Part shown: in pieces, positions 1 through 5,167 of the stretch | How the letters are laid out: every line of letters begins with the position of its first letter | How positions within the stretch are numbered: position 1 is the first letter of the stretch | Source: Bacteroidota bacterium | GTDB lineage: Bacteria > Bacteroidota > Bacteroidia > Bacteroidales > Prolixibacteraceae | Assembly: GCA_030691295.1 (NCBI GenBank) | Contig: JAUYEQ010000627.1 | Coordinates: forward strand, 1 to 6,102 | Direction of reading: 5' to 3' | Length of the DNA: 6,102 bases | Program-made: the position numbers and the translations under genes | The notes under the pieces: generated by a model | Seen by the model: the letters and a program-made list of their open reading frames with translations, nothing else | Databases searched by the model: none | Told to the model about the DNA's origin: nothing

Positions 1-1
1 T

Positions 2-904
2 TCCGGAGGAGCTGCCGAAGGAACTGATTATTCAGCCATCGGGACAACTGTTCTGTTCCCGGCCATGTCAACTTCGCAAACCATTGCTGTTGACGTTACC
101 CAGGACAACATCGTCGAAGGAAACGAAACAGTCATTCTTACGTTGACGAATGCAACTTCCGCTGTTACCCTTGGAACACCTGTTGCTGCAACCGTAACGA
201 TTGGAGATAACGACAACGCTTCTTTGGCAATTGAGGATGTTACTGTAAACGAATCAGACCTAATAGCTACTTTCACAGTTACCCTCACAGGCAAGGTACA
301 ATATGCATTCAGTGTTAAATACGAAACTATTAATAACACACCAATTTCTGCTCTCGCAGGTTCTGACTATACCGCCACCAACGGAATATTAAACTTCCCG
401 GCAGGTTCTGATGGAGAAACAAAAACATTCACGGTAAGCATTAACAATGATTCTTATGTTGAACCAACAGAAACTTATCTGGCAAAGCTTTCAAATGTTA
501 TTGCAATGGGTAATGTTACAATCTCACGCAACCAAGCTACCGGGACAATCATCGATAATGATGTTGCAACTATTGCCATTAATACTCCGGCTGCCGTTAT
601 CGAAGGAAACAGCATTACGTTTACCGTTACTTTAACTGGTGATGTGCAGGGTGGATTCACCGTGGCTTATAACACGACCAATGGAAGTGCGGTTGAACCG
701 GGAGATTATACAGCAAAAACCGGATTCCTTTCGTTCACAGGAACAACAGGAGAATCTAAAACGTTCACGGTAGTAACCCTAAATAATCCTGATGTTGAAC
801 CTTTGGAAACCTTTAATGCAGTTTTGGGAGCCTTCTCTAACTTTGGTGGAGGAAACCTCACCATTGCAACCGGTACTGGTATCGGAACAATTATCGATAA
901 TGAT
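2..904 (+). repeat. Calx-beta module array (three copies, first partial)
   Basis: These are protein-level tandem repeats of about 115 residues, at 2-217, 218-562 and 563-904. Each copy ends in an acidic D-N-D turn (GDNDN, IIDNDV, IIDNDV) that leads into the first strand of the next module. The last two boundaries share the identical 14-base string ATCGATAATGATGT at 551-564 and 893-906; elsewhere the copies have diverged strongly, so this is an old duplication and not a recent expansion. Calx-beta folds usually bind Ca2+ at acidic loops, which would fit rigidification outside the cell. More copies probably lie upstream. Confidence 0.88.
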
Positions 905-3448
905 GTAAATCTCACCCTCGATTTACCAACCACAACCACTGGTCAGTATTCTGATGTGATAAATCTGCAGGCAACTTTGCTAAATGGAAGCGGAGTAGGA
1001 TTAGATAATCAAACGATTACTTTCAAAGTTGGAATTCAACCAATTACTGCTACAACTAATGCAAGTGGAGTTGCTGCTAACACCCTGAAGTTAGACCAGA
1101 ATCCGAATACTACAACTACTGATAACGTAAGGGCTACTTTTGCAGGTGGCACGTTTGGTGGTATTACTTACGAAAGTATGTATAAAGAGAAACCTTTTGA
1201 TGTTGTTAAAGAAAATGCCATTGTTGATTACACCGGGCCTGAATTTGTGGGTGAATCGAATCCAAATTTGAGTTCAACACCGGTATTGCTGAGTGCATCC
1301 ATCATGGATATGCCGGATGGTACTGGTAACGAGGGAGATATTCGCAATACAAGGGTTAAGTTCTACGATGTGAATACAATGGCCGATATTTCGGGCTGGC
1401 TGACACCTGGACTTGTTACTCCGGGCGATGCAACCAGGGGAATTGTGACCTTTACCTGGAATGTTCCTGTTCCAACATCGGGATATAATACATTTACAAT
1501 TGGCGTTGAAATTGATGGTACAGGTTACTATGTTGGTGGTCCGGCTCAGTCGGTGCTGAATGTTTACCGTACTACATTAGATGAGTTCATCACTGGTGGT
1601 GGTCACATCATCCCGATGGATTCGAAGGGTGAATATGCATCAGATCCGGGCCAAAAGGTTAACTTTGGGTACAATGTAAAATGGAACAAATCGCTGACAA
1701 ATCTGCAGGGTAACTTAAACCTAATATTCCGCAGAGGTGGGCAGGTTTACCAGATCAAGACCACTGCAACAAACAGTCTGTCGATTAACACGATGAATCC
1801 TTGTTCACAGCAGGCAACCTTTACCAGTAAGGCCAATCTTAGCAATGTTACTAATTCAACCATGCCGGTATCAATTTACGGTGGTTTGAGTTTATCGGTA
1901 ACGATGACTGATAATGGAGAACCGGGTGTAGCTGATATGATTGGATTTACACTCTACAACGGCAGCACACTGATTTACTCATCGAGCTGGCCGTTAAACA
2001 AAACGGTTGAATTGCCACTGGGTGGTGGAAACAATGTAGTCCACAACGGTACTGTTTGTAACGCTTCAACCGCTACCACAACAGCGATTACTTCCACAAA
2101 GAATCCTTCAGTTTTAGGTGATATGGTAACCTTTAAAGCAACTGTTACCGAATCGTTAACTGCTGATCCTGAAGGAACCATTACTTTCAAAATTGATGGA
2201 GCAAATCCGGGAATTATTGTACCAATGGTTGGTGGTTCAGCTTCATGGTCAACTGATGCACTAACTCAGGGCTCTCATACAATTACTGCGGTATATGCAA
2301 GCTCAAATGGGTTTGATAGCAGTACTGGAAGTTTGAATCAAACAGTGAGTCAAACGTCAGTATCACTTGTATCCAGCGCAAATCCTTCATTAACAGGAAC
2401 CAATGTCTCATTTACCGCAACGGTTATTGCTGGTGATGATACAAAAACTGTAACCTTTAAAGATGGTTCAGCAACTATTGGGACTGCTAATATTTCGGGT
2501 GGTGCAGCCACATTGAATTACACGTTCAGCACTGCCGGAACCCATTCGATAACAGCCGTATATGGTACAACAACTTCGGCAGCTTATGCCCAGGTGGTCA
2601 ACAGCACAACTGCTGTAATACTGTCGTCGTCGGTTAATCCGTCGAACCAAAGTCAATCTGTTAAATTTACTGCAACGGTAAATGGCGGTACAGGCAGTGT
2701 TAAGTTCTATGATGGCACAACTCTGCTGACAACTGTAAATCTAACTGGTGGGGTGGCAACTTACACAACTTCGGCACTTTCATTAGGTTCGCATGTTATT
2801 AAAGCACAGTACTTCAATACTTTGAATGTATTGGTTAGTGAAGCTTCATTAACACAGGTTGTAACAAATTTGTCAATTGCTTTAACTTCATCCAGGAATC
2901 CTGCCCCGACAAAGACCAACATTACGTTTACAGCAACTGTAACCGGAACGGGTGGGTTCATTCCTTCTGGTACAGTAACTTTCAAAAATGGAGCTACCAC
3001 GCTTGGAACAACTACGATGAGTAATGGAAAGGCTACTTTAACCAAGAGCTTTACTTCTGCGACTGTTCTTTCTATAACAGCGGTTTACAATGTTACTGGT
3101 CTTACTTCAACAGTGTTATTACAGACAATAACCAGTACCAAATCTGCCTCAATCACCACTGACGTTGCAGAAGTTATAGTTGAACCTACCCTCAAAGCTT
3201 ATCCAAATCCGTTTACCGAACGCTTAAACATTGAGTTTAGTTCGGCAACTGATACTCAGGCAAAACTGGAGATTTACAGCATTACCGGCGCTAAACTGGA
3301 AACGCTGTTTAATGGTCCGGTTTACGGAGGTTTGTTGTACAATTTTGAATATCTGCCACGTTTGGTCAGCAGCCAGATGGTACTCTATCACCTTACCATA
3401 GACGGAAAAACCCAGGTTGGTAAAGTAATTTACAATGAACGAAGATAA
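2..3448 (+). CDS. Large secreted modular Calx-beta / Ig-like repeat protein with T9SS sorting domain (5' partial)
   Basis: The reading frame is open from base 2, so the protein continues left of the window. The ATG at 65 lies inside a Calx-beta module and is not the start. The visible 1148 residues, in order, are: partial Calx-beta (1-72), Calx-beta (73-187), Calx-beta (188-301), an Ig-like module (about 302-390), a second Ig-like module opening with VDYTG (about 405-523), a post-COAP-1-like module (524-683), four Ig-like repeats (692-1046), and a C-terminal T9SS type A domain (1064-1148) with the AYPNPF motif and a GKVIYNERR end. Calx-beta modules show the usual GDYTA, VEP.ET and GTIIDND motifs. 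By family knowledge the protein should be exported by Sec, cross the outer membrane by T9SS, and be attached to the surface or released. An adhesin or matrix role is inference; no catalytic domain is visible. Only two cysteines (601, 686) are present. A hairpin terminator follows the TAA. Confidence 0.95.
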   Translation, partial: SGGAAEGTDYSAIGTTVLFPAMSTSQTIAVDVTQDNIVEGNETVILTLTNATSAVTLGTPVAATVTIGDNDNASLAIEDVTVNESDLIATFTVTLTGKVQYAFSVKYETINNTPISALAGSDYTATNGILNFPAGSDGETKTFTVSINNDSYVEPTETYLAKLSNVIAMGNVTISRNQATGTIIDNDVATIAINTPAAVIEGNSITFTVTLTGDVQGGFTVAYNTTNGSAVEPGDYTAKTGFLSFTGTTGESKTFTVVTLNNPDVEPLETFNAVLGAFSNFGGGNLTIATGTGIGTIIDNDVNLTLDLPTTTTGQYSDVINLQATLLNGSGVGLDNQTITFKVGIQPITATTNASGVAANTLKLDQNPNTTTTDNVRATFAGGTFGGITYESMYKEKPFDVVKENAIVDYTGPEFVGESNPNLSSTPVLLSASIMDMPDGTGNEGDIRNTRVKFYDVNTMADISGWLTPGLVTPGDATRGIVTFTWNVPVPTSGYNTFTIGVEIDGTGYYVGGPAQSVLNVYRTTLDEFITGGGHIIPMDSKGEYASDPGQKVNFGYNVKWNKSLTNLQGNLNLIFRRGGQVYQIKTTATNSLSINTMNPCSQQATFTSKANLSNVTNSTMPVSIYGGLSLSVTMTDNGEPGVADMIGFTLYNGSTLIYSSSWPLNKTVELPLGGGNNVVHNGTVCNASTATTTAITSTKNPSVLGDMVTFKATVTESLTADPEGTITFKIDGANPGIIVPMVGGSASWSTDALTQGSHTITAVYASSNGFDSSTGSLNQTVSQTSVSLVSSANPSLTGTNVSFTATVIAGDDTKTVTFKDGSATIGTANISGGAATLNYTFSTAGTHSITAVYGTTTSAAYAQVVNSTTAVILSSSVNPSNQSQSVKFTATVNGGTGSVKFYDGTTLLTTVNLTGGVATYTTSALSLGSHVIKAQYFNTLNVLVSEASLTQVVTNLSIALTSSRNPAPTKTNITFTATVTGTGGFIPSGTVTFKNGATTLGTTTMSNGKATLTKSFTSATVLSITAVYNVTGLTSTVLLQTITSTKSASITTDVAEVIVEPTLKAYPNPFTERLNIEFSSATDTQAKLEIYSITGAKLETLFNGPVYGGLLYNFEYLPRLVSSQMVLYHLTIDGKTQVGKVIYNERR
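905..1570 (+). other. Two Ig-like modules preceding the post-COAP-1-like module (protein region)
   Basis: Residues 302 to about 390 (905-1170) look like a bacterial Ig-like domain with the pattern L..TLLNGSGVGL..QTITFKVG, then T.ASGVA, then VRATFAGG. Residues about 405-523 (1214-1570) begin with IVDYTGPEF and carry RVKFYDV and GIVTFTWNVPVP strands. This pair, placed directly before a TGGG-type post-COAP module, resembles a module order I recall from other secreted bacterial proteins. That resemblance is from memory and needs a profile search. Confidence 0.6.
1571..2050 (+). other. Post-COAP-1-like module (protein region)
   Basis: Residues 524-683 open with FITGGGHI. They continue with a G-x-VNFGYNVKW segment and QGNLNLIFRRGGQVYQI. 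Next come an SLSVTMTDNGEPG acidic turn and a GFTLYNGSTLIY strand pair, and the region closes with GGGNNVVHN. This order (TGGG opener, K.NFGF.VKY-like strand, G....F.F strand, D-G-x-PG-x-D turn, closing GGG..VVH) matches the post-COAP-1 domain family as I know it. The function of that family is not established to my knowledge. Cysteine 601 lies inside and cysteine 686 just after the module. Confidence 0.65.
2075..3139 (+). repeat. Four tandem bacterial Ig-like repeats (Big_3-type)
   Basis: Four modules of 84-93 residues lie at 2075-2353, 2354-2605, 2606-2869 and 2870-3139. Each opens with a T..L.SS.NPS-like strand (STKNPS, SSANPS, SSVNPS, SSRNPA). Each then carries V.FTATV (FKATV in the first), an (G)TVTFKDG or SVKFYDG strand, a GGxAT turn and, in most copies, SITAVY. 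They end in a Q.V or Q.I strand. This is the common bacterial Ig-like group found as spacer stalks in surface proteins. The copies differ widely at the nucleotide level. The array would project the upstream modules away from the C-terminal anchor. Confidence 0.85.
3191..3445 (+). other. T9SS C-terminal sorting domain of the large protein
   Basis: Residues 1064-1148 contain the conserved YPNPF opener, then LNIEF, AKLEIYSITGAKLETL, an unusual long aromatic stretch around YNFEYLPRLV, and MVLYHLTIDGKTQVGKVIY. This is the type A sorting signal recognised by the T9SS translocon after Sec export; in characterised systems it is cleaved by PorU-type sortase and the passenger is linked to A-LPS or released. 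It is the strongest taxonomic marker in the window. Confidence 0.92.
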
Positions 3449-3504
3449 TCTCATGCATTTTTAATTGGTGGAATGACAATTCAGTGTAAAGCACTGGATT
3501 TATT

Positions 3505-3544
3505 AACAAAACAGGCGTCCAAATGGGCGCCTGTTTTGTTTTTT
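3505..3544 (+). terminator. Rho-independent terminator between convergent genes
   Basis: A 16-bp stem (3505-3520 pairing with 3525-3540, one G-U pair) closes a 4-base AAAT loop and is followed by a run of T to 3544. It sits 56 bases after the TAA of the large gene. Read on the other strand the same hairpin lies 57 bases beyond the stop of the small T9SS gene and ends in TGTTTTGTT, so it may act in both directions. Confidence 0.88.
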
Positions 3545-3596
3545 GTATGTAAATCTACTTTCCGGGATGTTGTTATACTGTCTGTTGACCGATTTA

Positions 3597-3956
3597 CTAA
3601 TTCTTCTTCACAACCTGTGTCCTTATCAATCCCTGTTTGTTGATTTTCAGGATATATACACCGGTTTTTAGCTGGGAAAGGTCGAGCTTTATTTTTTGGT
3701 CGCCGTTGTAGAGAGATTGGGTCTCCCATTTTTTCACTTCAGTTCCCAATATATTAAAAAGGCTTACTTGTATTGTTCCGGTTACTTCCGACTGAAGTTC
3801 GACGGTAACAAAATCTTTAACCGGATTTGGATACACTTTATTGATAGAAAAAGAGGAGGTTTCGGTGGCACTAACTGACGGTTGCAACGCAGGTTTTTGT
3901 GCGTAACCAACAAATCCAAATGCCATTATCAGTAAAAAAGTATAAATTGTCTTCAT
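3597..3956 (-). CDS. Small T9SS sorting-domain protein with almost no cargo
   Basis: This is a 119-residue protein ending in TAG. I start it at the ATG at 3956-3954 because it gives a clean Sec signal peptide: MKT, then a hydrophobic core IYTFLLIMAFGFV, then GYA before Gln20. An in-frame ATG at 3980 would add eight residues ahead of the signal and is less likely. After a roughly 20-residue Ser/Thr-rich linker, residues 38-119 are a T9SS type A sorting domain: VYPNPVKDFVTVEL, then IQVSLFNILGTEVKKW, IKLDLSQLKTGVYILKI, and the basic end TQVVKKN. So a mature protein would be nearly all sorting signal. The gene is convergent with the large T9SS gene and lies after the ferredoxin terminator, so it should have its own promoter, but I see no clear one. 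It could be an independent small secreted protein or the remnant of a longer one. Its function is unknown. Confidence 0.88.
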   Translation of the reverse strand: MKTIYTFLLIMAFGFVGYAQKPALQPSVSATETSSFSINKVYPNPVKDFVTVELQSEVTGTIQVSLFNILGTEVKKWETQSLYNGDQKIKLDLSQLKTGVYILKINKQGLIRTQVVKKN

Positions 3957-4020
3957 AGTAAAAAGTATTACAACCTGCAACTAATGACAAAAATCAGACC
4001 AGATAGTTGCAAAATACAGG

Positions 4021-4057
4021 CAAAAAATAAGCTGACCTATAAAAGATCAGCTTATTT
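4021..4057 (-). terminator. Rho-independent terminator of the ferredoxin gene
   Basis: A perfect 11-bp stem (4025-4035 with 4047-4057) closes an 11-base loop. Read on the minus strand, the stem ends in TTATTTTTTG, which supplies the U tract. It begins 22 bases past the ferredoxin stop codon and isolates that gene from the small T9SS gene downstream. Confidence 0.85.
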
Positions 4058-4079
4058 GGAGCTTTATTTCGACCGGAAA

Positions 4080-4250
4080 TTACTCTGCAATAGAAATTGC
4101 ATCAACCGGGCAAACTTCGGCACACGATCCACAATCAGTGCAAAGGTCGGCATCAATTTTATAGATATCTCCCTCAGAAATTGCTTCAACAGGACATTCA
4201 TCGATGCATGTACCGCAAGCAATACATTCTTCTGAAATTTTATAAGCCAT
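4080..4250 (-). CDS. 2[4Fe-4S] ferredoxin, clostridial type
   Basis: This is a 56-residue protein that begins MAYKISEEC and ends ISIAE before TAA. It holds two complete CxxCxxCxxxCP motifs: Cys9, 12, 15, 19 and Cys37, 40, 43, 47. The two halves are clearly related (CIACGTCIDECPVEAIS and CTDCGSCAEVCPVDAIS), as expected for the ancestral duplication in this family, and the length is the usual 55-60 residues. Such proteins are soluble low-potential electron carriers that serve enzymes such as pyruvate:ferredoxin oxidoreductase and hydrogenases; the partner here cannot be told from the context. A likely -7 promoter element lies 28 bases upstream and a strong terminator follows, so it is probably transcribed alone. 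The overlapping reading frame on the same strand at 4064-4345 is a shadow. Confidence 0.97.
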   Translation of the reverse strand: MAYKISEECIACGTCIDECPVEAISEGDIYKIDADLCTDCGSCAEVCPVDAISIAE

Positions 4251-4278
4251 AACTTGTTCTTTTTAGTTTTTGATGTCG

Positions 4279-4286
4279 CAAATGTA
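4279..4286 (-). promoter_or_regulatory. Putative Bacteroidota -7 promoter element for the ferredoxin gene
   Basis: The minus strand reads TACATTTG, an exact match to TAnnTTTG, 28 bases before the ATG, giving a leader of roughly 20 bases. Upstream TTTG-type candidates sit at about 10 and 29 bases, neither at the usual spacing of near 19, so the -33 half is not convincing. The region is AT-rich, so a chance match is possible. Confidence 0.45.
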
Positions 4287-4297
4287 CAAAGTTTGGC

Positions 4298-4326
4298 AAA
4301 AAATAAAAAAATTAACAAAATTAATT
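4298..4326 (-). terminator. Weak AT-only hairpin and T tract after nth
   Basis: On the minus strand AATTAA (4326-4321) pairs with TTAATT (4315-4310) across a 5-base loop and is followed by TTTTTATTTTTT. A short GC-containing hairpin (CACG/CGTG, 4329-4340) precedes it. With no G-C pairs in the main stem it may terminate poorly, leaving some read-through from nth into the ferredoxin gene. Confidence 0.3.
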
Positions 4327-4345
4327 TCCACGAAACCGTGAACAT

Positions 4346-4996
4346 TTAATATTTTGATTTTTTTTTCTCCTGAAAATATTTGCAAACATCCTTCAATCCG
4401 CATTTTTCACATTTGGGAGAACGGGCAACGCAAACGTATCTTCCGTGTAAAATCAGCCAGTGATGCGCCAAGGGCAGCAATTCTTCAGGAAAATATTCAA
4501 CCAGTTGCCTTTCTGTTTCCAGAGGTGTTTTCGAATTGGTGCTCAATCCGATACGGGCAGCAACCCTGAAAACATGTGTATCAACAGCCATCGCCGGTTT
4601 GTTGTAAACCACCGAAGCGATTACATTCGCGGTTTTACGTCCAACTCCCGGTAATTTTTGCAATTCATCAATGTCATCAGGCACTGTTCCGCCAAAATCG
4701 CTTACCAGCATCCGGGCCATTCCAACCAAATGTTTGGCTTTGTTGTTGGGATATGAACACGACCGGATGTAATCAAAAACCTCCGCTGAGTCAACTTCAG
4801 CAAGCATTTCCGGAGTTGGAAACCGCTTGAGCAATTCAGGCATCATCAAATTCACACGCTTGTCGGTGCATTGGGCTGAAAGAATGACCGCCACCAGCAA
4901 CTCATACGGATTGGAATACTCCAGTTCCGTTTCAGCAATGGGCATTTCCTTCTGAAAATAACTGACTACCCGTTCAAACAATTCTTTCTTTTCCAT
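4346..4996 (-). CDS. nth: Endonuclease III (DNA glycosylase / AP lyase)
   Basis: This is a 216-residue protein, the normal length for bacterial Nth. It removes oxidised pyrimidines from DNA and cleaves the resulting abasic site in base-excision repair in the cytoplasm. Visible hallmarks are LLVAVILSAQCTD near residues 33-45 (the conserved Gln42 region) and the helix-hairpin-helix LPGVGRKTA at 115-123 with catalytic Lys121. Catalytic Asp139 lies in the VDTHVFRV motif. A C-terminal [4Fe-4S] cluster is held by Cys189, 196, 199 and 205 in the exact C-x6-C-x2-C-x5-C spacing. The ATG start gives MEKKELFERV, which aligns with the usual N-terminus. A candidate promoter lies just upstream, divergent from the ABC-F gene. 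Nothing is missing or unusual apart from a short lysine-rich tail, EKKKSKY. Confidence 0.97.
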   Translation of the reverse strand: MEKKELFERVVSYFQKEMPIAETELEYSNPYELLVAVILSAQCTDKRVNLMMPELLKRFPTPEMLAEVDSAEVFDYIRSCSYPNNKAKHLVGMARMLVSDFGGTVPDDIDELQKLPGVGRKTANVIASVVYNKPAMAVDTHVFRVAARIGLSTNSKTPLETERQLVEYFPEELLPLAHHWLILHGRYVCVARSPKCEKCGLKDVCKYFQEKKKSKY

Positions 4997-5016
4997 CGGT
5001 CATTGATTATAAACCC

Positions 5017-5046
5017 CAAAATTAAACAAAACTAACATTCGACAAT
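5017..5046 (-). promoter_or_regulatory. Putative Bacteroidota promoter for nth
   Basis: The minus strand carries TAATTTTG (5024-5017), an exact TAnnTTTG -7 match, with ATTG at 5046-5043 as a possible -33 element separated by 18 bases. The start codon at 4996 is 20 bases beyond the -7 box, so the leader would be about 15 bases. The ATTG half overlaps the left copy of the direct repeat at 5041-5051. Confidence 0.5.
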
Positions 5047-5067
5047 TAAACAATGAGACAATTAAAC
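5041..5067. repeat. Pair of 11-bp direct repeats in the nth/ABC-F spacer
   Basis: GACAATTAAAC occurs at 5041-5051 and again at 5057-5067, a period of 16 bases. A shorter related ATTAAAC is at 5021-5027. A second short repeat, GCCAAATTT, follows at 5093-5101 and 5109-5117 with a partial GCCAA at 5102-5106. The function is unknown; a regulator site or simple drift of AT-rich sequence are both possible. Confidence 0.6.
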
Positions 5068-5148
5068 CATTTGATGACGGAACGCGTGCTTTGCCAAATT
5101 TGCCAATCGCCAAATTTTCAAATTCAATCATTGGTTGCCTGAAATTGC

Positions 5149-5156
5149 TATTTTTG
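5149..5156 (+). promoter_or_regulatory. Putative Bacteroidota -7 promoter element for the ABC-F gene
   Basis: TATTTTTG matches TAnnTTTG exactly and ends 11 bases before the ATG at 5168, implying a very short leader of perhaps 5-8 bases. The only upstream TTG (5131-5133) leaves a 15-base spacer, shorter than usual. Either the gene is nearly leaderless or this match is fortuitous. Confidence 0.35.
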
Positions 5157-5167
5157 CAGAAAAAAGT

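Noticed and set aside
65..67. ATG at 65 as the start of the large secreted protein
   Set aside because: The frame is open to base 2 and residues before this Met (GTDYSA, TVLFPA) are the middle of a Calx-beta module. No signal peptide follows the ATG.
28..339. Antisense reading frame over the first Calx-beta module, and similar minus-strand frames at 706-939, 1975-2190 and 2761-3045
   Set aside because: They are mirror frames of a Thr/Val-rich coding region, with low-complexity valine-rich translations, no recognisable motif and no start signals.
3481..3729. Minus-strand frame across the convergent terminator
   Set aside because: It overlaps the small T9SS gene in another frame and runs through the strong hairpin at 3505-3540; its translation shows no domain.
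3957..4020. Promoter for the small T9SS gene
   Set aside because: Only 7-of-8 matches to TAnnTTTG are present (GATTTTTG and TACTTTTT on the minus strand), and the better-spaced one would place the transcript start at or past the ATG.
4064..4345. 93-residue minus-strand frame overlapping the ferredoxin gene
   Set aside because: The ferredoxin frame in the same place has all eight cluster cysteines and the correct length; this one has no family motifs and runs through the ferredoxin promoter.
5041..5117. CRISPR array or insertion-sequence end in the nth/ABC-F spacer
   Set aside because: The repeats are only 9-11 bases, with two copies each and spacers too short for CRISPR. There are no inverted ends, target duplications or transposase remains.
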